64,000 bases of DNA from Trinickia caryophylli (GTDB lineage Bacteria; Pseudomonadota; Gammaproteobacteria; Burkholderiales; Burkholderiaceae), in the NCBI RefSeq assembly GCF_034424545.1, contig NZ_CP139971.1, forward strand, positions 1,550,001 through 1,614,000. The letters run 5' to 3'. Positions 18,401 to 26,174 of this stretch are shown piece by piece. Position numbers and translations under genes: made by a program. The notes beneath the pieces are model-generated. The model made no database searches, was not told where the DNA came from, and saw nothing but the letters and a program-made list of their open reading frames with translations. Each line of letters begins with the position of its first letter. The first letter of the stretch is position 1.

Positions 18401-19891
18401 CTGGCCTCGCAACTGCTCGCCTTCGGACGGCGCCAGCCGCTTTCGCCCAAAACGGTCAATCTTGGCCGGCTCGTTCGCGGCATCGACGACATGCTGCGCC
18501 GCTCGCTTGGCGAGAGCGTCGAGATCGAGACGGTGATTGCGGGCGGATTGTGGAATACGTTCGTCGATACGGTGCAGGTGGAAAATGCGCTGCTCAACCT
18601 CGCGATCAATGCGCGCGATGCGATGCAGGGCCACGGCAAGCTGACGATCGAGGCCGGCAACGCGTTTCTCGACGACGTCTACGTCGCCCGCCATCCGGAC
18701 GTGACGCCCGGCCAGTACGTGATGGTCGCCGTGACCGATACGGGCTGCGGAATTCCCGCGGAACTGCTCGAGCGCGTGTTCGAGCCGTTTTTCACGACCA
18801 AGCCCGAAGGCCGGGGTACGGGGCTCGGCCTCAGCATGGTCTATGGGTTCGTCAAGCAATCGGGCGGGCACATCAAGATCTACAGCGAGATGGGGCAGGG
18901 CACGACGGTGCGGCTCTATTTGCCACGTGCACGCCAGCCCGAGGACATCGAAACCGAGGTCGAGACAGGGCCTGTTACGGGCGGAACCGAAACGGTGCTC
19001 GTGGTGGAGGACGATGAGGATGTGCGAGGCACCGTGGTGGACCTGCTTTCGGAACTCGGCTATCGCGTGCTGCGCGCGAAGGACGCACAGAGCGCGTTGG
19101 CGATCGTCGAAAGTGGCGTGCCGATCGATCTGCTCTTCACCGATGTCGTCATGCCGGGCCCGCTCGAGAGCCCCGAACTCGCGCGCAAGGCGCGTGAGCG
19201 GCTGCCCAACATAGCCGTGCTGTTCACGTCCGGTTATACCGATAACGCGATCGTCCACGGCGGCCGGCTCGACGACGGAGTCGATCTGCTCAGCAAACCG
19301 TATAGCCGAGAGGCGCTGGCACGCAAGATTCGCCAGGTATTGCGCCATCAGGTACGGGGGCGGCCTTCGCAGATGCCGGTGCCCGCGCTGTTGCCGGGCG
19401 AGCCCGCCGCCGCGGAGCGCGAGGCGCAGCCGCCGGCACGCACCAGAGGGGGGATTCTGCTCGTCGACGATGATCCGATGGTGCGCTTCACGACGGCGGA
19501 TATGCTCGCGTATCTGGGCTATGCCGTGACCGAAGCGGCGGATGCGAGCGAAGCGCTGAGCCTGCTCGGCAAGCGTCAGTTCGACATCATCGTGACCGAT
19601 ATCGCATTACCGGACCTTTCCGGCGATGAACTTGCCGTACGGGCCATCGCGCTGCAGCCCGGCTTGCGTGTAATCTTCGCCTCCGGCTATGACGAGTTGC
19701 CCGATGGCGGGAATCATGCTGCGTTGTCCGATGCGATGCTGCTGCGAAAACCGTACGACAGGCAGCAGATGGAGGCGCTGCTCGATGCCGCCATGGCCGC
19801 GCGGATCGCCTCCGGCATGGCCGGCGCGACAGCGCCGTCGGATCGCACGAGGTTGCCGCCGTCGTTCGAGAAGGTCGACAGGTCCACTTAG
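15449..19891 (+). CDS. hybrid sensor kinase with two kinase cores and three receivers
   Basis: This is a 1480-aa signalling protein. The order seen is: N-terminal PAS-like region, GAF (about 170-340), kinase core 1 with SHEFRTPLT and GSGIGLALVHEL, receiver 1 (VVVTDVMMPNMDG), PAS with PAC (MANHAPVMMW to YIGSIIDITDR), kinase core 2 with GGVAHDFNNVLQ and GTGLGLSMVYGF, receiver 2 (LLFTDVVMPGP) and receiver 3 (IIVTDIALPDLSG). No membrane segment is apparent, so it is probably cytosolic. The ATG at 15449 follows AAGGA by eight bases. No output domain or neighbouring response regulator is present, so the phosphorelay partner is unknown. The two cores belong to different subfamilies, suggesting fusion of two kinases. 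Confidence 0.92.
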   Translation: MTDASRASRLEQGLNFLSGGGELGRLIRNFDWRSTPLGEPESWPQNLKLALRIMLNSSQPMWIGWGKTLVYFYNDPYKAIIGGKHAWALGRPMIEVWGEIWSEIEPMLDTAMNGGRGTYVEAQLLVMERNGYPEETYYTFSFSPIPDDDGNAGGILCANTDDTQRVVGERQLALLRDVAADTAHARTWQDACARSAQALATNARDLPFAMIYIAEEPNASAFELASATGIEHGHRAAPLSIAPGDASLWPLHEAVQTRKPVVVSDLAARVGVALPSGPWSEPPKQAVVLPIFPGGERGRVGALVVGFNPYRLFDRNYRSFLSLVAGQIAAAVAYALAYEEERRRAEALTEIDRAKTAFFSNVSHEFRTPLTLMLGPLEDALNEAMPAALPSHQRRRLQMAHRSGLRMLKLVNSLLDFSRIEAGRVVAAFEPADLSKFTAELASNFDSATERAGLALSIDCPPLPQSVYVDRDMWEKIVLNLLSNAFKFTFEGEIAVQMRPSADGRAAELVVRDTGVGIPAGELPRLFERFHRVEGQRSRSFEGSGIGLALVHELVKLHGGSIAVESEVGRGTQFLVSLPFGTAHLAAERIGTERMRAWNSSRAEAYVEEALRWLPRGDLSEDGSDAERAEELPDLAFATRTMGSRVLVVDDNADMRSYMRRLLKGRWEVETAADGQAALEAIRQRKPDVVVTDVMMPNMDGFGLLHEIRRDPALRDLPVIVVSARAGEEARVEGLESGADDYLTKPFSAREFVARVNANLEMARLRREVTRDLRESEARFRNMANHAPVMMWISKPDGAFDYLNQPWCDFTGQTLDDAIGDGAWNALHPEDREATRRAFLADNVEQRLFRAEYRVRTAQGDYRWVLSAAVPRFDDDGRFLGYIGSIIDITDRKEAEQILREANVVLERRVEAAIAERTHTEAQLRQAQKMEAIGKLTGGVAHDFNNVLQVIAGNLQLLHRDVAGNLRAEQRLQTAVAATARGSRLASQLLAFGRRQPLSPKTVNLGRLVRGIDDMLRRSLGESVEIETVIAGGLWNTFVDTVQVENALLNLAINARDAMQGHGKLTIEAGNAFLDDVYVARHPDVTPGQYVMVAVTDTGCGIPAELLERVFEPFFTTKPEGRGTGLGLSMVYGFVKQSGGHIKIYSEMGQGTTVRLYLPRARQPEDIETEVETGPVTGGTETVLVVEDDEDVRGTVVDLLSELGYRVLRAKDAQSALAIVESGVPIDLLFTDVVMPGPLESPELARKARERLPNIAVLFTSGYTDNAIVHGGRLDDGVDLLSKPYSREALARKIRQVLRHQVRGRPSQMPVPALLPGEPAAAEREAQPPARTRGGILLVDDDPMVRFTTADMLAYLGYAVTEAADASEALSLLGKRQFDIIVTDIALPDLSGDELAVRAIALQPGLRVIFASGYDELPDGGNHAALSDAMLLRKPYDRQQMEALLDAAMAARIASGMAGATAPSDRTRLPPSFEKVDRST

Positions 19892-19938
19892 TCGCGGCGC
19901 GCGCTGCTTTGCACAGACGCGCGCCTTGGGTTCGAGAG

Positions 19939-19955
19939 GGTGAGCCTTTACGGGA
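19939..19955 (+). repeat. 17-base interspersed repeat, copy 4
   Basis: GGTGAGCCTTTACGGGA differs from the consensus at one T-run position. It lies 48 bases after the hybrid kinase stop and 14 bases before copy 5. Confidence 0.7.
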
Positions 19956-19969
19956 AGTGGCACCGCATT

Positions 19970-19986
19970 GGTGAGCGTTTTCGGGA
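19970..19986 (+). repeat. 17-base interspersed repeat, copy 5
   Basis: GGTGAGCGTTTTCGGGA matches the consensus exactly and is in direct orientation with copy 4. Confidence 0.8.
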
Positions 19987-20130
19987 GGCGCGCCGCGGGC
20001 GGGAGGGCATAGCGTTGCTTGCGGCGAACAGCGCCGTCGTTGCGGCAGCGGCGCATCATCCGTTACTATCGGCGCAGTCGAATGTCGTAGCCGTATCGTT
20101 GTATCCGCGTTCCGGCCGGCTTTCATTCTC

Positions 20131-20185
20131 TCCCGAATATTCTCACCGTCATTGTTTTGCTCTACAAAGGTGAGAATATTCGGGA
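20131..20185. repeat. inverted pair of the 17-base repeat forming a perfect hairpin (copy 6 and its mirror)
   Basis: TCCCGAATATTCTCACC at 20131-20147 is the exact reverse complement of GGTGAGAATATTCGGGA at 20169-20185, with a 21-base spacer. The two arms carry the same NN and T-run variant, so they probably arose by one inverted duplication or are kept matched by pairing. The 17-bp stem could fold in RNA or single-stranded DNA. Confidence 0.9.
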
Positions 20186-20765
20186 TTGCAACGGAAACTG
20201 CCGGGTATGTGGTTGTAGCCTCGGCATAAAAACCGTCGGCGCGGTTTGTGCGGAAATGGCGAACGTGCCCGATCGGGCATGAAATGCGCAAGGATGGGGC
20301 AGGCAGTCCGGCGCGCCGCGTCCGGAATCGTCAGTCTCCCGCGCACGGCGCAAATTTCCGCGCAACAATGCGGTGTGCTTGGCAATGCCTTGTCCAGGGC
20401 CGCACGTTCGGCGCCGCTGCGTGGGCGCACCGCGGCGGGCGCCTTGGTGAGCGGGCGTATGCACGGGGCAGCGCCCGTGTGACGGGAAGCAAAGGTTTCA
20501 TACCGATTGCACGCCTTACGCACTGTGTCGGGGCAGCGAATCCGCTATACGTGCGATGCCGCGCTTATGGTTTTTCATATTTTGCTTTTTCGGATTTTTG
20601 TATCGATAATTGACGTCGACACGTTGAAACACGATCTGGCAGGCGTCAACTCTGGCGCCACCGTTGGGCAGTTGCGACTCCGCGCTGCCACGAGTCGAGT
20701 ATGATTCGGCTCGGATCTATAAAGGGGGCTCGGCGTCCCCGCGTCAACCATAACCGGAATCATCG

Positions 20766-21011
20766 ATGGAACAGCTTGAAGGCGAAGCTCGCGAACGGTT
20801 GATTCGCTGGCTCCGGCGTCGCATGGACGAATACGGCATTACATTGGAAGCCGTGGCGGAATCGATTTCCGCTGATGAGCAAGCCGAACGGCCCGTGCTT
20901 TACCGCGACGCGATGGGCAATACATGGGACGGCTACGGCGATCCGCCCGATTGGCTACGCCGCGCCGTAGCGGCAGGTCAACAAATGGATTTCTACCGTT
21001 GCGAGGGATAA
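20766..21011 (+). CDS. miniature H-NS-like protein with an altered DNA-contact loop
   Basis: The 81-aa protein matches the C-terminal part of Burkholderia-type H-NS proteins. MDEYGITLEAVAESIS corresponds to the linker start (typically VAEYGLTPEDIF). LYRDAMGNTWDGYGDPPDWL corresponds to the DNA-binding core (typically YRDPKTGATWSGRGRAPNWI). The long N-terminal oligomerisation coiled coil is absent. The basic loop that enters the AT minor groove (QGR/RGR) is replaced by YGD. It could be a weak or antagonistic H-NS paralogue; that role is inferred. It lies downstream of a long repeat-rich gap and convergent with bluB. Confidence 0.72.
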   Translation: MEQLEGEARERLIRWLRRRMDEYGITLEAVAESISADEQAERPVLYRDAMGNTWDGYGDPPDWLRRAVAAGQQMDFYRCEG

Positions 21012-21034
21012 CACGCGCGTTTCGCGCGTGTTCG

Positions 21035-21691
21035 TCAGCCGTCGCCGTTCGACGGCGGCCAATAATTTTCGAAAACGCAATCGGAGACGGGAACACGTTG
21101 CGCCCAGTGTTCGATTTCGAGCATGGGCCGCGGATAGAACTGTTCGACATGCCCGAGGCATAGTATTGCCACCGGTTTCGCGCCGGCCGGCATATGCAGC
21201 AGCGCGCGAAGTTCGTCGACGTCGAAAAGCGATACCCAGCCCATGCCGAGACCCTCGGCGCGGGCGGCGAGCCACATGTTCTGAATTGCACAGGCCACCG
21301 AGGCCAGGTCCATCTCCGGCATCGTGCGGCGGCCGAAAACATGCTTTTCGCGTCCGTCCATGAGCGCGACGACGAGTAGTTCGCCGCATTCGATCATGCC
21401 TTCGACCTTGAGCTTCATGAATTCGTCGCGCCGCTCTCCGAGCGCGTCGGCCGTCTTTTCGCGCTCGCGCTCGACGGTATCGTGCAGCGCTTTGCGCAGC
21501 GCTTCGTCGGTGATGCGAAGAATGCGCCACGGCTGCATGTAGCCGACGCTCGGCGCGTGGTGGGCGGCATCGATCAGGCGGGCCAGTACCTTTGCATCGA
21601 CCGGTCCGCGCACGAAATGGCGCATGTCGCGCCGCTCGTAGATGGCGCGATAGACGGCCGCGCGGTCCGATTCGTCAAAGGGCTTGTCCAT
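21035..21691 (-). CDS. bluB: 5,6-dimethylbenzimidazole synthase BluB
   Basis: BluB cleaves reduced FMN with oxygen to make dimethylbenzimidazole, the lower ligand of vitamin B12. The 218-aa protein has the nitroreductase-like fold with the BluB pattern: YERRDMRHFVRGPVD, LIDAAHHAPSVGYMQPWRI, the lid region near LALSxxx-equivalent MPEMDLASVACAIQNMWLAARAEGLGMGWVSLFD, and FYPRPMLE. A general nitroreductase is possible. HHAPSVGYMQPWR with GWVSLFD and the cob genes 6 kb away favour BluB. Confidence 0.85.
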   Translation of the reverse strand: MDKPFDESDRAAVYRAIYERRDMRHFVRGPVDAKVLARLIDAAHHAPSVGYMQPWRILRITDEALRKALHDTVEREREKTADALGERRDEFMKLKVEGMIECGELLVVALMDGREKHVFGRRTMPEMDLASVACAIQNMWLAARAEGLGMGWVSLFDVDELRALLHMPAGAKPVAILCLGHVEQFYPRPMLEIEHWAQRVPVSDCVFENYWPPSNGDG

Positions 21692-21847
21692 GAATGCGTC
21701 GAGCCTCGAAGGTGGCGATGAGATCGCGGTGCGGGCACGTGCTGATGCGTCGTGCGTACGGGAGCCGCGAGCCCCGAGTGTAATCCAACCATCGGGTCTG
21801 ACAGGTACGGATCGCCATTGATGCCGGGCGCTTCGGCGGTTTGGCCC

Positions 21848-22357
21848 TCAGCGCTTCGCATCGGCGCCCACTTCGGCGCGAACGAGGTACTGCGTGACCA
21901 CGTCCGGCAGGTTTTCGAGCAGCCACTGCGCCATGGCCACTTCCTGAGGCAGGATGGTTTCGCAACAGCGTTGCGTCTCGGTGTCGCCAACGGCTTTCGC
22001 CGCCGCGATCAACGCCGTGTACGAGGCGATTTCCATCTGCTCGAAAACATAGCCGGCCATCCCACCCTTGACCACTTCGTCGCTCATCGTCATTCCGCCT
22101 ATCGCCTGTCCGAACGCTGCGATGCGGGCGGCGAGGTCCTTGATCGTCGAGGGGCTGCTGCCCAGGCGGTCAAGGCATCCCTCGAGCAGCTTTTGTTGCG
22201 AAAGCGTTTCGTCCAGATGCTGCTCGATGCGCTGCTTGAGTTTCGGGTAGTGCTCGAGCCGCGAGGCTTGCGCCTTGAGCATCGATTCGGCCTGCTTCTC
22301 CATTGCGTAGGCATCTCGGAGCCAATCCACCAGATGTTCCCGTGGTTTCGTCGTCAT
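21848..22357 (-). CDS. DUF892 (YciE/YciF-like) ferritin-like protein
   Basis: This 169-aa, mostly helical protein belongs to the ferritin-like DUF892 family, which is often stress-induced. Seen are the start EHLVDWLRDAYAMEKQAE, QRIEQHLDETLSQQ and the late YVFEQMEIASYTALIAAA, which supply repeated Glu/His pairs able to bind iron. The ATG at 22357 follows GGAG by six bases; an in-frame GTG four codons earlier is less likely. Its start overlaps the stop of a small membrane frame by ATGA. Function in the cell is unknown. Confidence 0.86.
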   Translation of the reverse strand: MTTKPREHLVDWLRDAYAMEKQAESMLKAQASRLEHYPKLKQRIEQHLDETLSQQKLLEGCLDRLGSSPSTIKDLAARIAAFGQAIGGMTMSDEVVKGGMAGYVFEQMEIASYTALIAAAKAVGDTETQRCCETILPQEVAMAQWLLENLPDVVTQYLVRAEVGADAKR

Positions 22358-22677
22358 CGCTTTCTCCACGCCGCGCTGTCATGGCGGCAAAGGCGAGCCG
22401 GCACCAGCGCGCGGCATCGACTTGCATGCAACGGCTGTTCCCGGCGTGCGGCGGCGCGAACGCGATGCCGGGTACGCGCGTTGCGGCAATTCCGTTGCGG
22501 CAATTCCGCTGTGGCAATCAATACGCAGACGCACCCCTCTTTCAACGAACCGGGAGGACGACGATGACCTCGAGAAAGCCCAGTCAGGCAGCCCCGAACA
22601 ATCCGCGTCAGCAGCATGATCGCGGCGATCACCGGCAGGCTCAACAGCAGCAGAATCAGCAGAAGATGCCACGCCAT
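22354..22677 (-). CDS. possible small membrane protein
   Basis: A 107-aa frame starts with one strongly hydrophobic helix (HLLLILLLLSLPVIAAIMLL). After about residue 60 it becomes Arg/Cys-rich and runs through an out-of-phase 14-base tandem repeat, so the C-terminal half may be non-coding. Its stop overlaps the DUF892 start as ATGA. No family is recognised. Only the helix supports it. Confidence 0.28.
   Translation of the reverse strand: MAWHLLLILLLLSLPVIAAIMLLTRIVRGCLTGLSRGHRRPPGSLKEGCVCVLIATAELPQRNCRNARTRHRVRAAARREQPLHASRCRALVPARLCRHDSAAWRKR
22480..22521. repeat. 14-base tandem repeat
   Basis: GTTGCGGCAATTCC occurs twice in perfect tandem (22480-22493, 22494-22507), followed by a degenerate third unit GCTGTGGCAATCA. 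The unit is not a multiple of three, which argues against translation through it. Confidence 0.75.
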
Positions 22678-22761
22678 CAGGGCGGCCAGCGTCAGCCATG
22701 ACGCGCGGGGCCCGTTGCCGCCGGCAACCCGTGGCCGGCGCCGGTGGGCCGCCGTGTGCCC

Positions 22762-24105
22762 CTATTTGTGCAGCGTCTGGCGCAGCGCGGCCACGTCGTT
22801 TGCGCTGATCGGCTGCGCGTTGTTGCCCCATGCACTGCGCACATAGCTGAGTACCTGTGCGATCTGTGTATCGGCCAGCACGCCCGCGAATGCGGGCATC
22901 TGCTGGCGCGGCGGCCCCGCGAGCGTTTCGGGGCTGTTGCCCCCCTCCACCAGCAGGCGAATCAGCGAGGTGGTGTCTTTCGCCAATACGGACGGGTTGC
23001 CCGCCAGCGCCGGGAATACCTCCGGTGCGCCGCGTCCGTCTGCGCCGTGGCAGCGCGCGCAAAACGATCGATAGGCGAGGTATCCGACCGATTGCGCATC
23101 GGCCACGCGATTGCCGTTGGCCGGAGCAAGCGCGGACGTCGAATCCGGCGCGAACGTGCCCGACGGTTCTCGTACCGGCAGCGATTTGAGGTAATGGGCA
23201 ATGGCCAGCAGGTCGGCATCGGTCAGGTACTGCGTGCTGTCCTCGATTTGTTCGACCATGCTGCCGTAGGCGCTCAGGCCGGCGGCATGCCCCGTCTTCA
23301 GGAACCGCGCGATGTCGGCTTCAGTGAGGCGGCCGAGGCCCGAGCCGGCGTCCGTAGTCAGGTTCGGTGCGAACCAGTGGTCATTGATGCCGCCCGTCAG
23401 ATACCGGGGTGACGATTCGTCGTAGCCGCGCTCCTGGTAAGCGGCGCCGCGTGGCGTGTGGCACGCGCCGCAGTGTCCGAGCGACTGAACGAGATAGGCA
23501 CCGCGCCGCCATTGTGCATCGCGGCCGGGCGTGTCGATCGTGGAGTCCTTCGGCATGAAGATCCATTGCCAAAAGCGCAGCGCCCATCGCTGATCGAACG
23601 GAAAAGCCACGTCCGAGCGTGCATTGGGGCGAGCGACGGGGCGCACGCGGTGCATCAGAAACGTGTAGAGCGCATACAGATCGTCGTCGCTCATCTTCCA
23701 GAACGCCGGATACGGCATGGCGGGGTAAAGCCGCTTGTCGCCGGGCGCGACGCCTTCTCTCACGGCCCGCGAAAAATCGGCGTAGCTATAGCGGCCGATA
23801 CCGTGCACCGGATCCGGCGTAATGTTGGTCGTCACGATGGTGCCGAAAGGGGAGCCCATGCCGAGGCCGCCCGCAAAGGGCTCGCCCCCCGCGGGCGCCG
23901 TATGGCAGCCTGCGCAGTCGGACGCCTTCGCGACGTATTCGCCCCGCGCGAGCAGCGCTGAAGTGGGTTGGCCGCGTGCGGCAGCAGTTTTCTGCGCGTT
24001 CTGGCGGGCGGCGTCGGCGCTGCGCTGCGCGTTGCCCATCGCGATTGCGACGATCGCGGGCACGGTCAGCCAGAAGAGCTGCATGGCTCGCGTTGGCTCC
24101 TTCAT
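22762..24105 (-). CDS. membrane-bound triheme cytochrome c (alcohol dehydrogenase cytochrome c subunit-like)
   Basis: This is a 447-aa exported cytochrome c. An N-terminal hydrophobic segment (LFWLTVPAIVAIAMG) acts as signal or anchor. Three CxxCH heme sites are visible: CAGCH near residue 64, CGACH near 212 and CARCH near 350, each with downstream Met-containing loops. The spacing matches the AdhB/gluconate-2-dehydrogenase cytochrome subunit family. It is the last gene of the oxidase operon and overlaps ctaG by ATGA. It probably feeds electrons to the caa3 oxidase. No dehydrogenase large subunit is adjacent, so the electron donor is unknown. Confidence 0.9.
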   Translation of the reverse strand: MKEPTRAMQLFWLTVPAIVAIAMGNAQRSADAARQNAQKTAAARGQPTSALLARGEYVAKASDCAGCHTAPAGGEPFAGGLGMGSPFGTIVTTNITPDPVHGIGRYSYADFSRAVREGVAPGDKRLYPAMPYPAFWKMSDDDLYALYTFLMHRVRPVARPNARSDVAFPFDQRWALRFWQWIFMPKDSTIDTPGRDAQWRRGAYLVQSLGHCGACHTPRGAAYQERGYDESSPRYLTGGINDHWFAPNLTTDAGSGLGRLTEADIARFLKTGHAAGLSAYGSMVEQIEDSTQYLTDADLLAIAHYLKSLPVREPSGTFAPDSTSALAPANGNRVADAQSVGYLAYRSFCARCHGADGRGAPEVFPALAGNPSVLAKDTTSLIRLLVEGGNSPETLAGPPRQQMPAFAGVLADTQIAQVLSYVRSAWGNNAQPISANDVAALRQTLHK

Positions 24106-25136
24106 GGCACAGGCCTCGTAGGGCAGGCAGGGGTCGCACCACCGTGCGCGCGCGGCGGCGAGGGCGCGCGCACGGTGGCGGAAGGCAGGAGCCAGCGCGC
24201 GGCCACGGCGAGCGCACCCAGCAAGTAAGCCAGCGCGGCGGGCACCCACATGATCAGCCCCCCGAGTTGCTGATCGCGCAATGCGTCGAGGCCAAGCACC
24301 GCGGCCGGTTCGACATACGACGGATACCAGAGCCCCGGCGCGAGCGTCAGCAGGGCGCCGAGCGCCCCTGTATGCACCATCGTCGTGAAGAGCGACAACA
24401 TCGCATGGCCTCCAGTCGAACGCGTGGCGGCGTTGCCGACGATGGTCCACCAGAAGAGCAGCGCCGTCACGAGAAAGCTCGCATGCTGCAACGCATGGAC
24501 ATCGTCGCGAGCCAACGCTGCTTCGAAGAGAACCGGCGCATGCCAGGCCCACAGCGCGACGGCGTGCAGCATCCACGCCCACGCCGGCGAGACGAGGCGC
24601 CGCCAGACGCAGGTCCAGCCGCGCGACCGGGCGGCCCGCCCGATACACACCCGCGCGCGCGGCGGCAGCGCCCAGATCCAGGTGCCGAGGGGGCATCCGA
24701 GCACGAGCAGCGGCGCCGAAACGATCATCATCGCTTCGTGCTGCACCATGTGCGCCGAGAACAATGCGGCACTCAGCGTATCGAGCGGCGAAACGAGCAC
24801 GGCTGCGAGCACGAGCCAGCCGGACCCGAATGCGGCCAACCGGCGATGCCGTACCGCCCGCCCGAGCCTGCCGCGCCGCACGAGCCGGACATAGCCGATC
24901 GCGTATGCCGCGAGGCTCGCGCACAGCAACGCGGTGACCCAGGGGGTGAACTGCCAGCCGAACGAGGGCGGCGCGCCGTTCGAGCCACCGACGGCGCCGC
25001 CATGTGCGAAAGCCGGTGGGGCCGGCACGAGTGCCCACGCCAGGCAGGCGGCCAAGACCATCGGGATGGCCGCCGCGGTTCGACGGCCCGCGGCGGGGCG
25101 CGGGCAATGCCGGACAGGGTGCGCAAGGCGGTTCAT
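24102..25136 (-). CDS. ctaG: caa3-type cytochrome oxidase assembly protein, CtaG family
   Basis: This 344-aa polytopic membrane protein belongs to the caa3_CtaG family, linked to assembly of the oxidase copper centres. A signal-like N-terminus ends near PPAFAHGG. About seven membrane segments follow, with family histidines in SAHMVQHEAMM, ALWAWHAPVLFE, ALQHASFL and TMVHTGALGAL. The ATG at 25136 overlaps the upstream gene's TGA, and its own stop overlaps the cytochrome start (ATGA at both ends). The C-terminal tail is low-complexity and Pro/Arg-rich. Confidence 0.86.
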   Translation of the reverse strand: MNRLAHPVRHCPRPAAGRRTAAAIPMVLAACLAWALVPAPPAFAHGGAVGGSNGAPPSFGWQFTPWVTALLCASLAAYAIGYVRLVRRGRLGRAVRHRRLAAFGSGWLVLAAVLVSPLDTLSAALFSAHMVQHEAMMIVSAPLLVLGCPLGTWIWALPPRARVCIGRAARSRGWTCVWRRLVSPAWAWMLHAVALWAWHAPVLFEAALARDDVHALQHASFLVTALLFWWTIVGNAATRSTGGHAMLSLFTTMVHTGALGALLTLAPGLWYPSYVEPAAVLGLDALRDQQLGGLIMWVPAALAYLLGALAVAARWLLPSATVRAPSPPRAHGGATPACPTRPVP

Positions 25137-25462
25137 CGGCAAGGCGAAAGGAGCCATTGTGGAAACCACATCGTCAACTGCACGAGCGCGCTGAACGCAC
25201 CGAGTACGGTAGCGGCAAACGCAAGAAAGGCGGGCCGCGCGGCGCGCGGTTCGTAGCTTGCAGGGAAAGGCGCCGCCGCATGCCGCCAGTTGCGGTAGGC
25301 CAGCGTCGTCGCCGCGATGGAGAATGCGAACGCGAGTGCGCTGACGACGTTGAGCGGCACAGGGTCGCCACGCTCGCACGTATACCGCACGAGCGCATAG
25401 TCCACGCTTTGCACGGCGAGCACGAGGGCGGGAGCGGCCAGCAGTCCGAGCCACGTTTTCAT
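25133..25462 (-). CDS. small three-helix membrane protein of the oxidase operon
   Basis: The 109-aa protein has three predicted membrane segments: LLAAPALVLAVQSVDYALV, VVSALAFAFSIAATTLAY and FLAFAATVLGAFSALVQLT. It lies between coxC and ctaG and overlaps ctaG by ATGA, so it belongs to the operon. Small membrane proteins are common accessory subunits or assembly helpers of heme-copper oxidases. No family is firmly recognised. Confidence 0.72.
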   Translation of the reverse strand: MKTWLGLLAAPALVLAVQSVDYALVRYTCERGDPVPLNVVSALAFAFSIAATTLAYRNWRHAAAPFPASYEPRAARPAFLAFAATVLGAFSALVQLTMWFPQWLLSPCR

Positions 25463-25508
25463 TGTGCGACGTCCTCCTCGAGCGGTGTGCCGCCAGCCAG
25501 CCAGTCAG

Positions 25509-26174
25509 TCAGTGCGGTATGCGCGGCGCCAGATAGATCACGGCATAGATGGGCGGCCAGCTCAATACGACGAAGTACCAATAGAGTGCGTTTTCGCTGA
25601 CGTCCACGAAGCGGCGCCCCTCGATCGGCCCCGTGAAGAGCAGCGCGCCGAGCACGAGCGTGTCAACGGCATCGGTGAGCAAATGGGTGGTATGCAAGCC
25701 GAGCAGTAGCCAGATCGTCGAGCCATATGCGTTCGCGTACCACTTCGCGTTCAACGAAGCGAATTCGAAGCCGCGAACGACGAGCGCCGCCGCGGCGAAC
25801 GCGAGGCACACGGTCACCCAGCGCCGGCAGCCCGACAGATCGAGCCGGTGGGCCGCGCGTTTGGCGAGCGCGTTGGGCGCCATGCTGGCAAGGAGGATCG
25901 CCGTGTTGACGGTTGCCCAGTCGAGCGAGGGCGGCGGCGCATCGAGCGGCCATGCGGCATTGACGCCGCGCAGATAGAAGAAGACGGCGAGCGCGAGTGC
26001 GAAGGCGGTGCCTTCGATCAGCATCAACGCCGTCGTCGCCCACCACATGAGGCTGCGATGGCCGAAGGCGAAGCTCGGCAATCCCTGTACATCGAGTGTT
26101 GCGCGGCTGACGTTGCGCGATGCCGGAGTCCGCTCCCCCGCGCGCTCGTGGCCTGCGTTGGCGGCGTGGTTCAT
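25509..26174 (-). CDS. coxC: cytochrome c oxidase subunit III
   Basis: This is a 221-aa membrane subunit of a heme-copper oxidase with five visible helices. Seen are the N-terminal FGHRSLMWWATTALMLIEGTAFA, LLASMAPNALAKRAAHR, the Glu/His-bearing LLLGLHTTHLLTDAVDTLVLG and the terminal ALYWYFVVLSWPPIYAVIYL. The ATG at 26174 overlaps the coxA stop (ATGA). At 221 residues it is shorter than the seven-helix mitochondrial-type subunit, as is usual for caa3-type enzymes. Confidence 0.9.
   Translation of the reverse strand: MNHAANAGHERAGERTPASRNVSRATLDVQGLPSFAFGHRSLMWWATTALMLIEGTAFALALAVFFYLRGVNAAWPLDAPPPSLDWATVNTAILLASMAPNALAKRAAHRLDLSGCRRWVTVCLAFAAAALVVRGFEFASLNAKWYANAYGSTIWLLLGLHTTHLLTDAVDTLVLGALLFTGPIEGRRFVDVSENALYWYFVVLSWPPIYAVIYLAPRIPH

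Larger units (their letters stand above)
19892..20765 (+). other. 874-base repeat-rich intergenic region without a convincing gene
   Basis: It holds two forward copies of the 17-base repeat, then an inverted pair of the same element. An AT-rich stretch near 20570-20620 is probably part of the promoter zone of the H-NS-like gene. Open frames such as 20248-20613 lack ribosome sites and family motifs and are not called. Confidence 0.55.

Noticed and set aside
20248..20613. 121-codon open frame in the repeat-rich gap
   Set aside because: No ribosome site, Cys/Arg-rich composition, overlaps other shadow frames, and no family pattern.
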